This document shows, piece by piece, positions 22,450 to 33,366 of a stretch of 64,000 nt of DNA. The stretch spans positions 81,443,918 through 81,507,917 of the forward strand of contig OZ038382.1 of NCBI GenBank assembly GCA_964036045.1, read 5' to 3'. The notes under the pieces are model-generated. The model saw only the letters and a list, made by a program, of their open reading frames with translations, ran no database searches and had not been told where the DNA came from. The position numbers were made by a program, and so were the translations under genes. Numbering within the stretch: position 1 is the first letter of the stretch; the number at the start of each line of letters is the position of its first letter. The DNA comes from Eutreptiella sp. 'Long Island Sound 2002' (taxonomy: Eukaryota; Euglenozoa; Euglenophyceae; Eutreptiales; Eutreptiaceae).

Positions 22450-24030
22450 ACAAGGCGGGCATGCAGACGGAAAGGGAAGCTTGCCCGATAGTGCCCATGT
22501 CCGCCTGACACTGCAGGGCCACGCTCTACCCTTGATTGGGCCCAACACTCACTGGGCTCCTTACCATGGCTTGTACAGTCTTGACAGCCCTCCGCTTCTG
22601 AGCATTGCCTAAAACTCTACTTCACATGGGATATGTGCCGTCATTTCACACAGCGTGCACACAATGCACAGCACGCGGCTCTCCACACAGTGCACTGTGC
22701 AGGGGTTTCCGGGCTTAAAAAATAAGCCCATGTGCGCCCTTCGACAGCCGATCCAAGTCATTGCATCCCTCAAAAGGGGGCAGCGTGACGTCTTTTGAAA
22801 GCATACAAATGCCTGCGACTCGCTGTTGCTGGTGCTGCTTCTGTTGCTTGGACCTCCTGCCAAAAGAGGGGGCTCCACCCGAAATGGTAGAAAGGGTTGC
22901 AAATCGGTCTGACAAAGCCAGCACTACGATGCCTGGTATACCCAGCCACCCCATCCTGCAATGCAGGTGGATATTGGCGTGTATGGAAAGCACAGTGCAT
23001 GCCCTCAATCTGCAAGGCGGAACGTTGGGCGGTATTCAAAGTCACACACTTTGATCACTTTGTCAGCATCATGAAACATTCTCCAAGTCAGGAACCAGAA
23101 AGTGCTGCTCCAAAATCCCCCATCGTAATATAGCCCTCCGGCTCCCGTCGTAACATTGTACGGTCCAATACGTCAGGACATCGGCACAGAAAATGGGTTC
23201 ATCTGCTTGCACAGGGCGTGGGTGGTTTTGCTTTTGTTCTTTCGTCTCTGAATATGTATTTGGGTGGGTGTGTGTGTGTGCGGGTGTGTGGACATGCTGC
23301 TCGTTGTTGAGGCTCAAAGAGGGCATTGCTTCTGAGACCACATTGTTGCCTTCTTGATACACCTAGGGAATCCTTCGAGGCTTCTGGAGGAAACTTTCAA
23401 GACTGTGGACGGCTGATGCTGAGACCTACTGCGTATGGGTTGCTCGCTGTGCATTGGGCCTGAGCTGCTTTGCCATTCTTTTCTCTGGCTCTTGTTCTGC
23501 CACGGGCATTGAGCAGACGTTTTGACGTTGCCTCACGTCAGGTCGCTGGCCAGATGTTTCCCCACCAGGGCCTCAGGACGAGCATGTGAGCCTGCTTCCG
23601 CAACCGGATGACCGGGGTTCGCATAAACACCCATCCACAAGGGTGTTGACGGGTTGCTGAGCACATCATGGGAAGCCATTTTTTTATTTCATTTTTCTTC
23701 ATTCTTTGGTTTCATTTTACACGTACCAATGGCAAAAGCCGTTTTAGGTTATTTCATAGAAAAGCCGGGGTGGGGGTGGGGGGGGCGCTTGACTCTACTT
23801 TGGAGGTTTTGTACATACTATTGCATGCTTTTGATTGGTTTGTAGTAATTCTATTGTGAAACCTTGTTGATGCGTGCACTTCGTGTGACTGTTATTTTTC
23901 ATTGCTTTTTTTGTTTCAGCGCTGTCGTGCATCTCCTATACTGCTTTACAGACATTGATAATTCTTCATGCACTCTGCATGGTTGCCGATATTCCCTCTT
24001 GCGCTCAAATTAGTTGTTGTTATTCTATGT
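22450..24030. other. No recognisable gene
   Basis: Only short frames. A brief TG-rich microsatellite-like stretch lies at about 23265-23290. Nothing else was identified. Confidence 0.45.
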
Positions 24031-24038
24031 TGCGTTGT

Positions 24039-24530
24039 GGATGGTTGCTGTTAATGCCTGATCGGCTCTGGATGGTTGCAGATAATTGCTGCTGCGCTCT
24101 GGATGGTTGCTGTCAATTCCTGATAGGCTCTGGATGGTGGCTGTTATTTCCTGATGGGCAATAGATGATTGCTGTTATTTCCTGATGTGCACTGGAAGGT
24201 TGCTGTTAATTCTTGATGGGCTCTGGATGGTTGCTGCTAATTTCTGATGGGCTCTGGATGGTTGCTGCTATTTTTTGATGGGCTCTGGATGGTTGCTGTT
24301 AATTCTTGATGGGCCCTGGATGGCTATTGTTTTTTCCTGATGGGCTCAGGATGGTTGTTGTTAATTCCTGAGGGCTCTGGCTGGTTTGCTATTAAATTCT
24401 TATGGGCTCTAGATGGTTGTTGTTTTTTGGTAATGGGCTCCGGATGGTTGTTGTTATTTCCTGATGTGCTTTGGATGGCTGCTATTAAAGCCCCATAAGC
24501 TTCAGATGGTTGTTGTCATATCCTGGATGG
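24039..24530. repeat. 31-bp minisatellite, about 16 copies
   Basis: The unit is approximately ggatggttgctgttaattcc plus tgatgggctct, 31 bp, repeated about 16 times with 10-30% divergence between copies and occasional 1-bp indels. No coding role is apparent. Confidence 0.9.
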
Positions 24531-24539
24531 CAACGGGAA

Positions 24540-26270
24540 TCCGTGTAGCCCAATAAATGCGAACCCTAGTCCCCACAACGCAATACAGCAACGTTGTATA
24601 ATAGTTGCGACTTGTATGTTTGCATAGCGGTCCTGATGCGGAACAGAAAATGAGGAACACACCCAACCCAACCAAGGAGACCAAAGGTCGTTGGCGAATA
24701 CCAGCCGTGGTCCAGAGAGGCACTGCAGCAAAGGGCGGACCGAAGTGGCCGCATTATTCGATGCCGCCGAAACTTATATCAAAAATCAGGGGGCCAGCCG
24801 GAGCCATCCGCATCGCACTCCGCGTGCGATGCATGCTCCACTCTGAGCAGCCAATGTCAGCGTCAGGGATCTTCACTGTGGTTGTTGTCATCCTTCACGT
24901 TTGGCGAACGTGTTCTCCCATTGATGACCCCATTCATGATTGCATGTATACAGCTGCAGTACAACAAAATGACATCCCGGTCACCGACTTGGTACGATTC
25001 ATTATTTATACGCGGAGGGTGGTGGTGGTGGGTTGGCAGGAGTCCCAGCTGCCATGGTATGGGCTGGGGCTTGGCTCAGACCCACTGTCCCCAGTTTTTT
25101 ACCACCGGTTGGTCCTGGGGGACGAAAACGGGAATAAATTTTCCTTTCTAGAAAACGTTTGGTTTTAGGGACATGGGTGGTCAGGGTGACGGAAGTCGCT
25201 CTGGTTAGTGTACATGCTCGGCTGGGCTTAGTTCCGTCTGCCAGTGCACTGTCCCGGAGCGCTCCTTCCCACGATGGGTTTCCCAATGCCCCTCCGCGTG
25301 TCGCGTATGTGTCCCGCCTGTGCAATTGACTCGTGTCATCGGGTCTTGGGTGCACACTACGGGTGTCGTCCTGAGTCCACTATGCAGGCAGAAGCATGGC
25401 ACACACAACATTAACAACACAAGTACCACCGTAGGCCGTAATCGCAAGTTGGTATAGTGCAAATGTACTGCATGTCCACCACTCTGGAATTAAAAGCGCC
25501 ACGCGCACCACCATTGTCGAACACGTGCCGGCGAAGGCGCGGGATCTTGGCAAGTGTACCCAGCAAGGAAACAATGAGTACCCGTGCCATACCGCAACAG
25601 GAGCGAGCGATGGCAATTGCTCACTACCTAGCTGCTTCCGCGCTAGGGAGGTCCACCATGTAACAGATCATTGGCCGTCACAGCATGAAACGTGGCCACT
25701 GAGTTCTGTCAAATGGACAGGGCCTCCAGTGAAACCAGTACATTACATCACCTGAGGCCTGTTGTGCTACACACTATTCCAGAACATAGACGGACACGCC
25801 AAAAATGTAATATCAAAGGTGTAATTGTAGCACCAGAGGCCCTAGCGAGGATTCTGGTGGTCGCAGGCGCCACTGTCATGCTGTTGAGCAACACCGAGTG
25901 AGGTACAGGTGGTCAAACACCATTAATGTGTGACTGAGTCGGACCATGTTCCCCTCATTTTCCAACTAAGGGGGATGGGTAGTGCTGGACATGCGCAAAA
26001 CAGCTTTCTAGAAGGCTACTGGGACCTTTCCTGTCTGTTGAGGTGTTGCCCGGTGGCGCTCCATGGCTGTCTCTAACGCCGGGAGCACCCGTCTAGTTAG
26101 TGACAGAGTTATCCATGACACATGCAGCACCGGGCAAGTAAGGGCAGACTCCGTTGTGATGCCGAGGTACGTCCCTCCCGGCTACACTAGGACTCCCCAG
26201 AAGGTGGGCAAGGAAACGGCCAATTCCGGCACTGTACGGCGGAGTTCAGATGCCATGTCCGTGAACAAAA
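24540..26270. other. No recognisable gene
   Basis: A 187-aa plus-strand frame at 24605-25168 shows no domain I recognise, and shadows exist in other frames. No repeat structure was noticed. Confidence 0.4.
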
Positions 26271-27756
26271 TACCAGATCACAACTCACTGAATGGGCAGC
26301 CCCCTTGAAAATCGGACGCCGTAACCGGGCCATCACATATTGCACAATGGACCGTAACAGCAGTCCCCAGGCCCTGACGGAAGGTTACCATGTGAAGGTG
26401 GTCGCTGCAGGTAACAGAAAGAGACGCAATACAGGTCGCAAAGTAGGCGTAGGATGCCGCCTCGAGGGCGTAACCTACCTCTTGCAGCGTAGCATAAAGC
26501 CGACGCAGTTGGCGGCTCTGTACTGCAGTAACATCATGCCACTGCATTCTGTCTCTGCCGAAAGCAGGCTGCGGGAATTTGTGCGACTGCAAGGTATCCC
26601 GCCTGCATTGGATGCGGCTGGCGCAATGCCTGCTCCTAGGCCTCCCGATCCACATCGTCCAAAACCAAATGTAGGAAAGTGCCCTCCTGATGGGAGTAGA
26701 GGTGTTGGGGCACACAGAAATGGGTAGCATGCTCAATAACGTATGCTAGCAAAAGGTCCACCAACCCTGTACCCAGCTCTTAGGGGTGACGACTGCAGAG
26801 CGCAAGTATGCAAGACTTGGAGTCCGTGAAATTACCACCTTCGCGAAGACTGTGCGTAGTAGTACAAGCCACATGAGTAGAAGCGAGCATCGCCTGCTTG
26901 ACCCGGCAAAGTATCCAAGGAGCGTACACCTCTACTACGTAAGAGTTATCCAGATGGGACGGTACAGACACAGGGTGCAACAACCCAGGTGAGGGTTTCT
27001 AAGCACACCACTGCGAAAGCACCACCATAACGATGAGAGGGGAACCATGACCAATGTGTCACGAACGTCACATGTCAAGGGACCGACTTTGGAACGGGGA
27101 AAGACAGCTGCAAAGGAAAAGACCCGCCGTGCCACGGAGATAGACGCTCCAGGTCCGACTGCCACAGTGCCAGTGGCCAACCGACCGCATCTGTGTCACG
27201 CAAACTGAAGTAAGCAGCATCCATCCAAACATCAATGGCAACAGTCTGCTAGGCATGCACAGCCCTGCACAGGATGTGGTCCGCACCCCGTTCCCTACAG
27301 ACTGGGGGGAGGTGGATGTTACAGCCGAGCAGGTGCATGTAGAACTTGAACTGGTCGTGGTACATGTTCTGTGCCCATCACTGTCTAGAGAGGCCACGGC
27401 GTACAAAGGGCATGCTGGGGTGCAAGCGCTGCATGGCATCGTACAAACCATGATGTGTTTTGCGCCGCACCATGGTGTTAGCGTGACCCAATTGCTTTTG
27501 ATAGGTCTGCAAAAACTGACTCATCACCACCACTACCGCCGGTCTGATTCCCACCCACCCGAGGGCAAGAGGCTCAAAAAGCTCGGCAGACAAGAGGGAA
27601 TGCCAACCGGCAACTATGCGTAGAACTGATGCTGCAGGTCGGCTACTCACATGGAGTTGTATGTTGGCGGGTGCACCCCCGCTTGCTAGCGCTGTTGCCC
27701 ACTCGCTACCACACTGTACATCTGGTAGGGGTAGTTGGATGGAAGTCGGACCATGG

Positions 27757-28342
27757 CTAACCAACGATACGCATGTAGCCGGACCTCTGGTGTACAGGCA
27801 TGCGCGACCGACCCATGTACACTAACGCGGGGTGAAAACGGACTTGAAAGCCCTCACACAAGGCCACCAGGGGTGACTGCTTAGGACCAGAGTAGAACAG
27901 GTCCGCACAGAGCCCCACCCATTGTAGGTTATCCGCAAAGAGTGGTGGGTCTGATTCTGAATCTATGCACCATCTGGTGTCATCCATATACCCCAAGCGG
28001 TTGAAGGATCCGCCGGGCCTCGAAAACGGAGGCACGAGAAGGTGCGTGACATAAGCGCGCATCAGAGCCACTACGCAAAATACCATCACCGGCGCTGGGC
28101 ATCCCTGTGCCAGCCCGGCCAACTAGCCCGCAAGCGCCTGGCTGACCCCTCCAGACCCACCCATGTGCACGGTGGCATTGGTGGTGGGAAGCAGCAGCAA
28201 GTTGATAACCGCCTCCAGAAACCCGGCGAATGGCAACAAACATCGCAGAGCAGTGTGAAGCACTGACCCATAGGCATGCCGGACATCGTCCATAACTAGA
28301 CACACGCGTTTCAGACGGGAAAACAAAACCAGACCTAGTGAA
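27757..28342 (-). pseudogene. Decayed LINE-type reverse transcriptase core
   Basis: The minus strand encodes RT palm blocks in two frames. KRVCLVMDDVRHAYGSVLHT (motif A region, 28325-28240) is followed by a stop, then LAQGCPAPVMVFCVVALMRA (QG motif), FNRLGYMDDTRWCIDSE (YMDD-type catalytic box, about 27965) and DNLQWVGLCADLFYSGPKQS. Further fragments continue towards about 26280 in shifting frames with no diagnostic motif. The frameshifts and stops mark a dead copy. The sequence differs from the other two LINEs in this window. Confidence 0.7.
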
Positions 28343-28500
28343 GCCCATGGAGAAAAAGGGCCAATATGTGCGCCTCAGCGCCATCCATCAGGTCAGAAGG
28401 ACCTGCAGCGCCCCTCGTTTGGTCACCAGAGGCTGGAGGGAGTGCCAGGGACCAGTGTGGTCGCCTGGGGGGCAATTGCCTTATGAATATATCAAGAAAA
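28343..28500. repeat. 158-bp direct repeat, copy 1
   Basis: Aligns without gaps to 29101-29258 (offset 758 bp) with about 10 mismatches. It begins gcccatgg and ends atcaagaaaa, and the partner runs on into an A-rich tail. It begins where the decayed RT sequence stops, so it may mark an insertion boundary. Confidence 0.85.
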
Positions 28501-28844
28501 GAAAACGCGTTCCTGTGGGGGGCCTGGCCACGAGACGCTGCGGTGGACACGCACAGGTGAGCAGGCAGGCAAAGCACTACGCTCACAAGGGCATCATTAC
28601 GCTCGTGTCATGTGACGGCCTGCAGACGACGACGACGCCCAGACTGCGGGAGAATTGACGCTTCGTTCCGATTCTACGTCTGCAGGAGCTAAGGTCCAGG
28701 GCATCAACATGATGAAGAAGGAATTCGTTGACTCCTACAATGGGCTCACTTGGCTTCCCAATGGACCATATGGAGCCCCCAAGTCCATCATGTGGCTGGG
28801 CGATGACCACAGCGACGACGACGCCATCTGCGAACTGCCACAAG

Positions 28845-29065
28845 CAGGCGCGTTAATTCGTCGCCTTGGGTTGGACGCAACCCTAAACAGGCGCGGGTCG
28901 CCTTGGGTATGATTTGACCCTAAATCCCCCAAATCAGGCGCGTTAGTTCGTCGCCTTGGGTTGGGAATCGACCCTAAACAGGCACGAGGAATTCGTCGCC
29001 TTGGGCAGGAAATGGCCCCAAATTCAGGCGCGAGGAATTCGTTGCCTTGGGTTTGACCCTAAATA
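28845..29065. repeat. Short tandem repeat, about 45-bp unit, five copies
   Basis: Units start caggcgcg at 28845, 28888, 28935, 28979 and 29025 and share ttcgtcgccttggg and gaccctaaa blocks. Spacing varies from 43 to 47 bp. The array lies between the two 158-bp direct repeats. Confidence 0.85.
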
Positions 29066-29100
29066 ATTTTTTTGAATTTATTGAATTATTATGTTTCCAT

Positions 29101-29258
29101 GCCCATGGACAAAAAGGGCCAATATCTGCGCCTCAGCGCCATCAGTCAGGTCGGAAGGACCTGCAGCGCCCCTGGTTTGGTCACCAGAGGCTAAAGGGAG
29201 TGCCAGATACCAGTGTGGTCGCCTGGGGGGCAATTGCCCTATGAATATATCAAGAAAA
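29101..29258. repeat. 158-bp direct repeat, copy 2
   Basis: Partner of 28343-28500. It is followed by an A-rich stretch (29252-29279), as at the 3' end of a poly(A) retroelement. I could not show internal Pol III promoter boxes, so a SINE call is not made. Confidence 0.85.
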
Positions 29259-29279
29259 AATAAAAAAGAAAAAAAGGGA

Positions 29280-30421
29280 CCTACATGGGAGTGGCATGTC
29301 GATTCCTTACGAAGCCCCCCCCCCCCACTGTCCTGCTGAATCAGTGTTGAAACCAGGGCAGTGCAGGGGTCAGAGCGCCTCCTTGGCCTTGCCTTCCTTT
29401 GGATATAGGCAAGGCTTCTAAGGAGGGGGGTGAAGCGGTATGGGGTGCCTCACTCATACCCGCTGCCAAGCCTGTGGCGCTCTTCGCCAGGCTGGCTCAG
29501 GAATTTTCCTGGGCTGATTATGGCATCCTGATTTCTGTGGAATTTCTGTAAAATACCCCAGAAATCGTCATTTTTCGTCATTTTTTGGGCGACGCAGCCC
29601 CAGATCGAAGTTTTATTCTTCAATTTCTGATAATTTTAATCGATTTTATTATTGATTTATCGTTTTTAGAAATAAAGGAATATAACGTGACCTTTTTCGC
29701 GGCGTTCCGCGAAGGTCAATTTTTGCGAAAACAGTCACGTTCACGAATTTTCTAAAAAATCCTGAGGCGATCCCAGGAATCAGGCAGGCGCCCATGGTGT
29801 GGCTCAACAGTGGCCCTCTTCATATATATTTTGAATTGAGACAGAAACGCGTCGTGTCGGCTACGCGACGCGTTGGGGGGAGACACGCAAAATGAGTGTT
29901 TTTGACTCAAAAATCACTATATTTCACTGTCTTTCGCCCAAAAACCACTGTTTGGCCCAGTTTGGGCAGGATCTCAGTGGAGATCCTGATGGCGACGACT
30001 CGGTGCCGTCAGATTTTCTGATGGCGGCAACGCCGCCGCCTTCATTTCGTCCACTCTTCTAAGCCATTTTATAGTATGGAAGTGTCACATATACATATTA
30101 CTTGTCGACATGTTTATATTGTCTACATATACCTTCATCTCTTTGGCTAGGACGCCAGATTGTGTCATGGCTGAGGCAAGGATCAGGGAATTCCTTGGAG
30201 AAACCAAAACTGATGGAAGATCAGCAAGAAAACAAGAGGAAGTCTTGGATTTCATGGGATTGGGGTCGTGCATGCCAAGGGAAGCTTGGAGGTTGCCCTC
30301 CCCCAAACCTCTTCACTAGTCGTGTAATACCTAGACCAGATCTACCACACCGGAGGAAGCATGCCACACAAACGTTGTGCAGGGTAGAACACCTGCCCGA
30401 GCCAGGAGCAGCACATATTGG
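29280..30421. other. No recognisable gene; AT-rich inserted DNA
   Basis: Contains a C run at 29316-29326, AT-rich DNA at about 29540-29760 and the inverted pair AACGCGTCG/CGACGCGTT near 29850-29875. It separates two parts of one decayed RT and so is probably inserted. It could hold a solo LTR, but I could not define ends. Confidence 0.4.
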
Positions 30422-30733
30422 CTAGCTCTGTGTGCACATGGTGGTATAATTCAACATTGGGCGCGCATTGACAATGGACCCGTGCCGTATTTTGGTAGGC
30501 AAAGCATAGAAATCTCTATGAACTATGGCTCGTACTGGAACTCCTATGGCCACATGCTGCATGAACTCAACCACCCATTGTAGCTCTTCATCACGCAGCC
30601 ACTCAACCATACAGTACTCTACGAGATCACGAGAAGGCGTGGTCCTCCGAGCTTTGCACAAAATGACCCTGACAGAATCCACCGTAACAGCTAACTGGGG
30701 CTGACCTCTAAGTTCCACGGAATGACTGCACAA
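30422..30733 (-). pseudogene. N-terminal reverse transcriptase fragment of the split decayed LINE
   Basis: 103-aa minus-strand frame with RRTTPSRDLVEY, EWLRDEELQWVVEF and ALPTKIRHGSIVNARPMLNY. The last block has the pattern of RT motif 2 (lPxKi...RPi.ny), which normally comes 40-60 residues before the motif-A Asp. That motif A is found in the same orientation at about 28300, some 2 kb further on. I infer that both belong to one copy later split by an insertion. Confidence 0.5.
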
Positions 30734-30739
30734 AGCTCT

Positions 30740-31194
30740 GCCTCAGTGCAATGGAGGATCGGACGGAGATGGTGAGCTCAGAACTCATCAAGCCCTACCG
30801 ATGCCTGTACCTCTGGGGAAACATCTTTTTATTATTACCTATAACCTCCCCTACACAGAAAAGGGGCGCTGCATCAGGACAGTTGCCACTTTTTGCCTTG
30901 TCGTAACAATTTCCCCCAGCCCCCACTGTGCTGGTCAGCGTCTCAGAGGCGGCTGTGGCTTGGCCGTTGCATGCAGGGTCATGTGCATAAGCATAACACG
31001 GTCAAGGGTTACCGTCTTGGTCATTCCGTAACCTGTGGGACTCACCTGTCCTGGCCTTAACACGGGGGGTGAGCGAAGAATTTCATTGCCCGATTCATGG
31101 GGTCTTTTGGTCCTTGGCAGTTTCCATGAGGCCGTGATTTGGCCCTAACACGGCCTACTGCGCTTCAGAGCCTCAGTACATCAGCACAGAAAGG
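30740..31194. other. No recognisable gene
   Basis: Left flank of the chromovirus. It ends in AAAGG (31190-31194), one copy of the element's target-site duplication. Confidence 0.6.
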
Positions 31195-31720
31195 TGAAAG
31201 TGCTGCCCTGGGTCGTTGTGGGTGCCGGAGGGCTCGGGGCCGGCAAGACCAGTGGGGCAGGCACGCGAGGAGTCTCCCTGGATGTTGTTATTGGGGGTAG
31301 AACCGGACACTCGGACACCAACGGAGGCGAGAGCAGCGACAACAGAAGCAAGGTCCATGCTGATTGTGGTCCGGCAGAAAATCCCAGTCTATGAAGAAAA
31401 TTGAGGGGAATTATTCTAAATACATCTGAGTGTCCAAAACTGTCTGAAAAGATTTAAATAATCCATTTATGTAAAATTGTCTGGCCGATCTGGCCCGCGA
31501 GCGCGCGTCAGCGGCAAATGGCGATTCCAGCTATTTTATGCGGCGGATTTACGGGAAATGGACCGCGGAATCAAATCCGGCATATCAGAAATATATAGGA
31601 AATATCCTGTGACTGAGCTGCGAGGCGGCAATTCCGCCGAAGCAAAGAAAATGACCAAAATGTAGCCAATCTGGACAGAATGTCTGAAAATCTGAGCAGA
31701 TGGGGCTAGCCGCACTTACA
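31195..31720 (-). repeat. Chromovirus 3' LTR (526 bp)
   Basis: Pairs with 41425-41956. Read on the minus strand it starts TGTAAG and ends CTTTCA. It also contains a copy of the first 55 gag codons, because that coding stretch lies within the LTR. Confidence 0.95.
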
Positions 31721-31735
31721 CTCCCCCTCCAAAAA
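31721..31735 (-). other. Polypurine tract
   Basis: On the minus strand, GGAGGGGAG directly abuts the 3' LTR. This is the expected primer for plus-strand DNA synthesis. Confidence 0.8.
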
Positions 31736-33366
31736 CACACTGGGGTGTGTCGCTACGTCGACGAAGAACGTAGTGCGGGTAAGTCCCAGAAAAACATAGA
31801 AATGTAGCCTCGATGGGGCGAAATCTGCTTGATCTGACCTGATTTGGGCTGAATTGGCACTGAATCAGGCTGGATGAACCTGAAATGAGACAGAATGAGA
31901 AGTGACAAACAGTCCTCCGTACAGTAAAACATTAGGTCAAGGGCTAAAAAGCATGTAAACGTATCGAGAATCGATACCAAACCATGCATTGGTTGAGATT
32001 GAGGTAGATTATTGATGGATTGAGTGGGGGGATCAAGAATTGGAGTGACATCTCAGCGCTCTGGCACAGTTTCGCTGTCGCGGGCACGCTACGGTGTCCT
32101 CGCCGAACTCTACATCGTGTTAATCCCGCTTTTCTCGTTCTGAAAAGTACAGCACGTGGCTCAGAATTAGCGCATCTGGTGGATGATCACAAAATTGAGC
32201 AAGATTGAGAGTCAAATTGAGCAGAGATTAAGGGGATGAGACAATCACAGTGAGGAAAAACAATTACAATTGCAGTCTACAGACCCTAAGTGCACCACAG
32301 AAGGTAAAGATGTTTTTCTGTGCACTTAGATCTAAACAGATCTTCGAGGAATGTGAGGAGATGACAAGGAAATCAATCTAAATTGTCCTAATGTCAGCAA
32401 TTTCCCTAAGATGAAGGTGAAATGAAGCGGAATGTGTACAACTGAAACTACCAACACCTTCGTTTAGACTAAAGTTAATATATATTGTCGTTTATTCAGC
32501 TCAATTGTGCTTTCCGGCACGTTGGTTCGCGAGCATCCAACAGATTCCATCAAAATGTGGATCATGTGATGATGCATCATGATGGGACATGATAGCCCTG
32601 GATCCTTGGCATGTAACGCGCCGAAGGTTCGCTGAAGGCGCTTTACTGACAGTATATAACTGAGAGACACCGAATTCACAGTGGCGGTGGTGTCAATCGA
32701 CTTGGACAAGGCCAATCTTTCGATGGAGTCCCACAAGACACCTGGATTCACCATTCTCGACAGTTTCAGGTCGGATTGAGCTCACATTGGCGTGTGCCAA
32801 AAATACAACGAAGCTTACGGACTTCAGAGGTGGCTGTTAGAAGTCCCTAGAGCTCCTAGATGAAGATTGTCTGAACAATTGACGTCTGGGTTTCGTACAA
32901 CAGTGGCAGAATGATGGACAAACCTGAGAAATTCAAGGTAAATTTGAGGATCCTGGATCTGAATCTGGACTTTGGCGTTAGCATCACAGCAAATGAAGGT
33001 ACGATCTGTGTTCCTGGCGTCGCATCTGGTGCAGCCAGTACTACAGGGGATACCTGTAGGGGTGAATGTCGCTGGCCAGCGTTTTGATTATGTACATTTG
33101 CTTCCATCTGCACGAGTAGCCAAATTCCAAAGATGCACAGACCAACAGAGACAAGATTACCCCGAATCTGCCTGAATTAAGCCTGAGCTTGGTTTTTTCT
33201 GAACACAGCAGCACACTCCGTCAGCGTATCTACGCCTTGTCTGCCGAACGGAGACCAAAGAAAAGTTGATTGACGTCAAATTATCAAACATTCGCAGTTC
33301 TCCACATCATGACACAAACAGAAAGAATGAACAGTGGATTGAGCAGAATGTGGTAGGATGGCTTCC
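31736..33366 (-). other. Long 3' non-coding region of the chromovirus
   Basis: About 1.63 kb between the pol stop and the polypurine tract. Two short minus frames (32464-32754, 96 aa; 32856-33113, 85 aa) have no recognisable motif. No envelope-like signal peptide or transmembrane protein is evident. Confidence 0.6.

Noticed and set aside
24039-24530. CRISPR-like array
   Set aside because: The 31-bp units are contiguous with no unique spacers, no cas genes are present, and the sequence is eukaryotic. The same applies to the 45-, 64- and 65-bp arrays.
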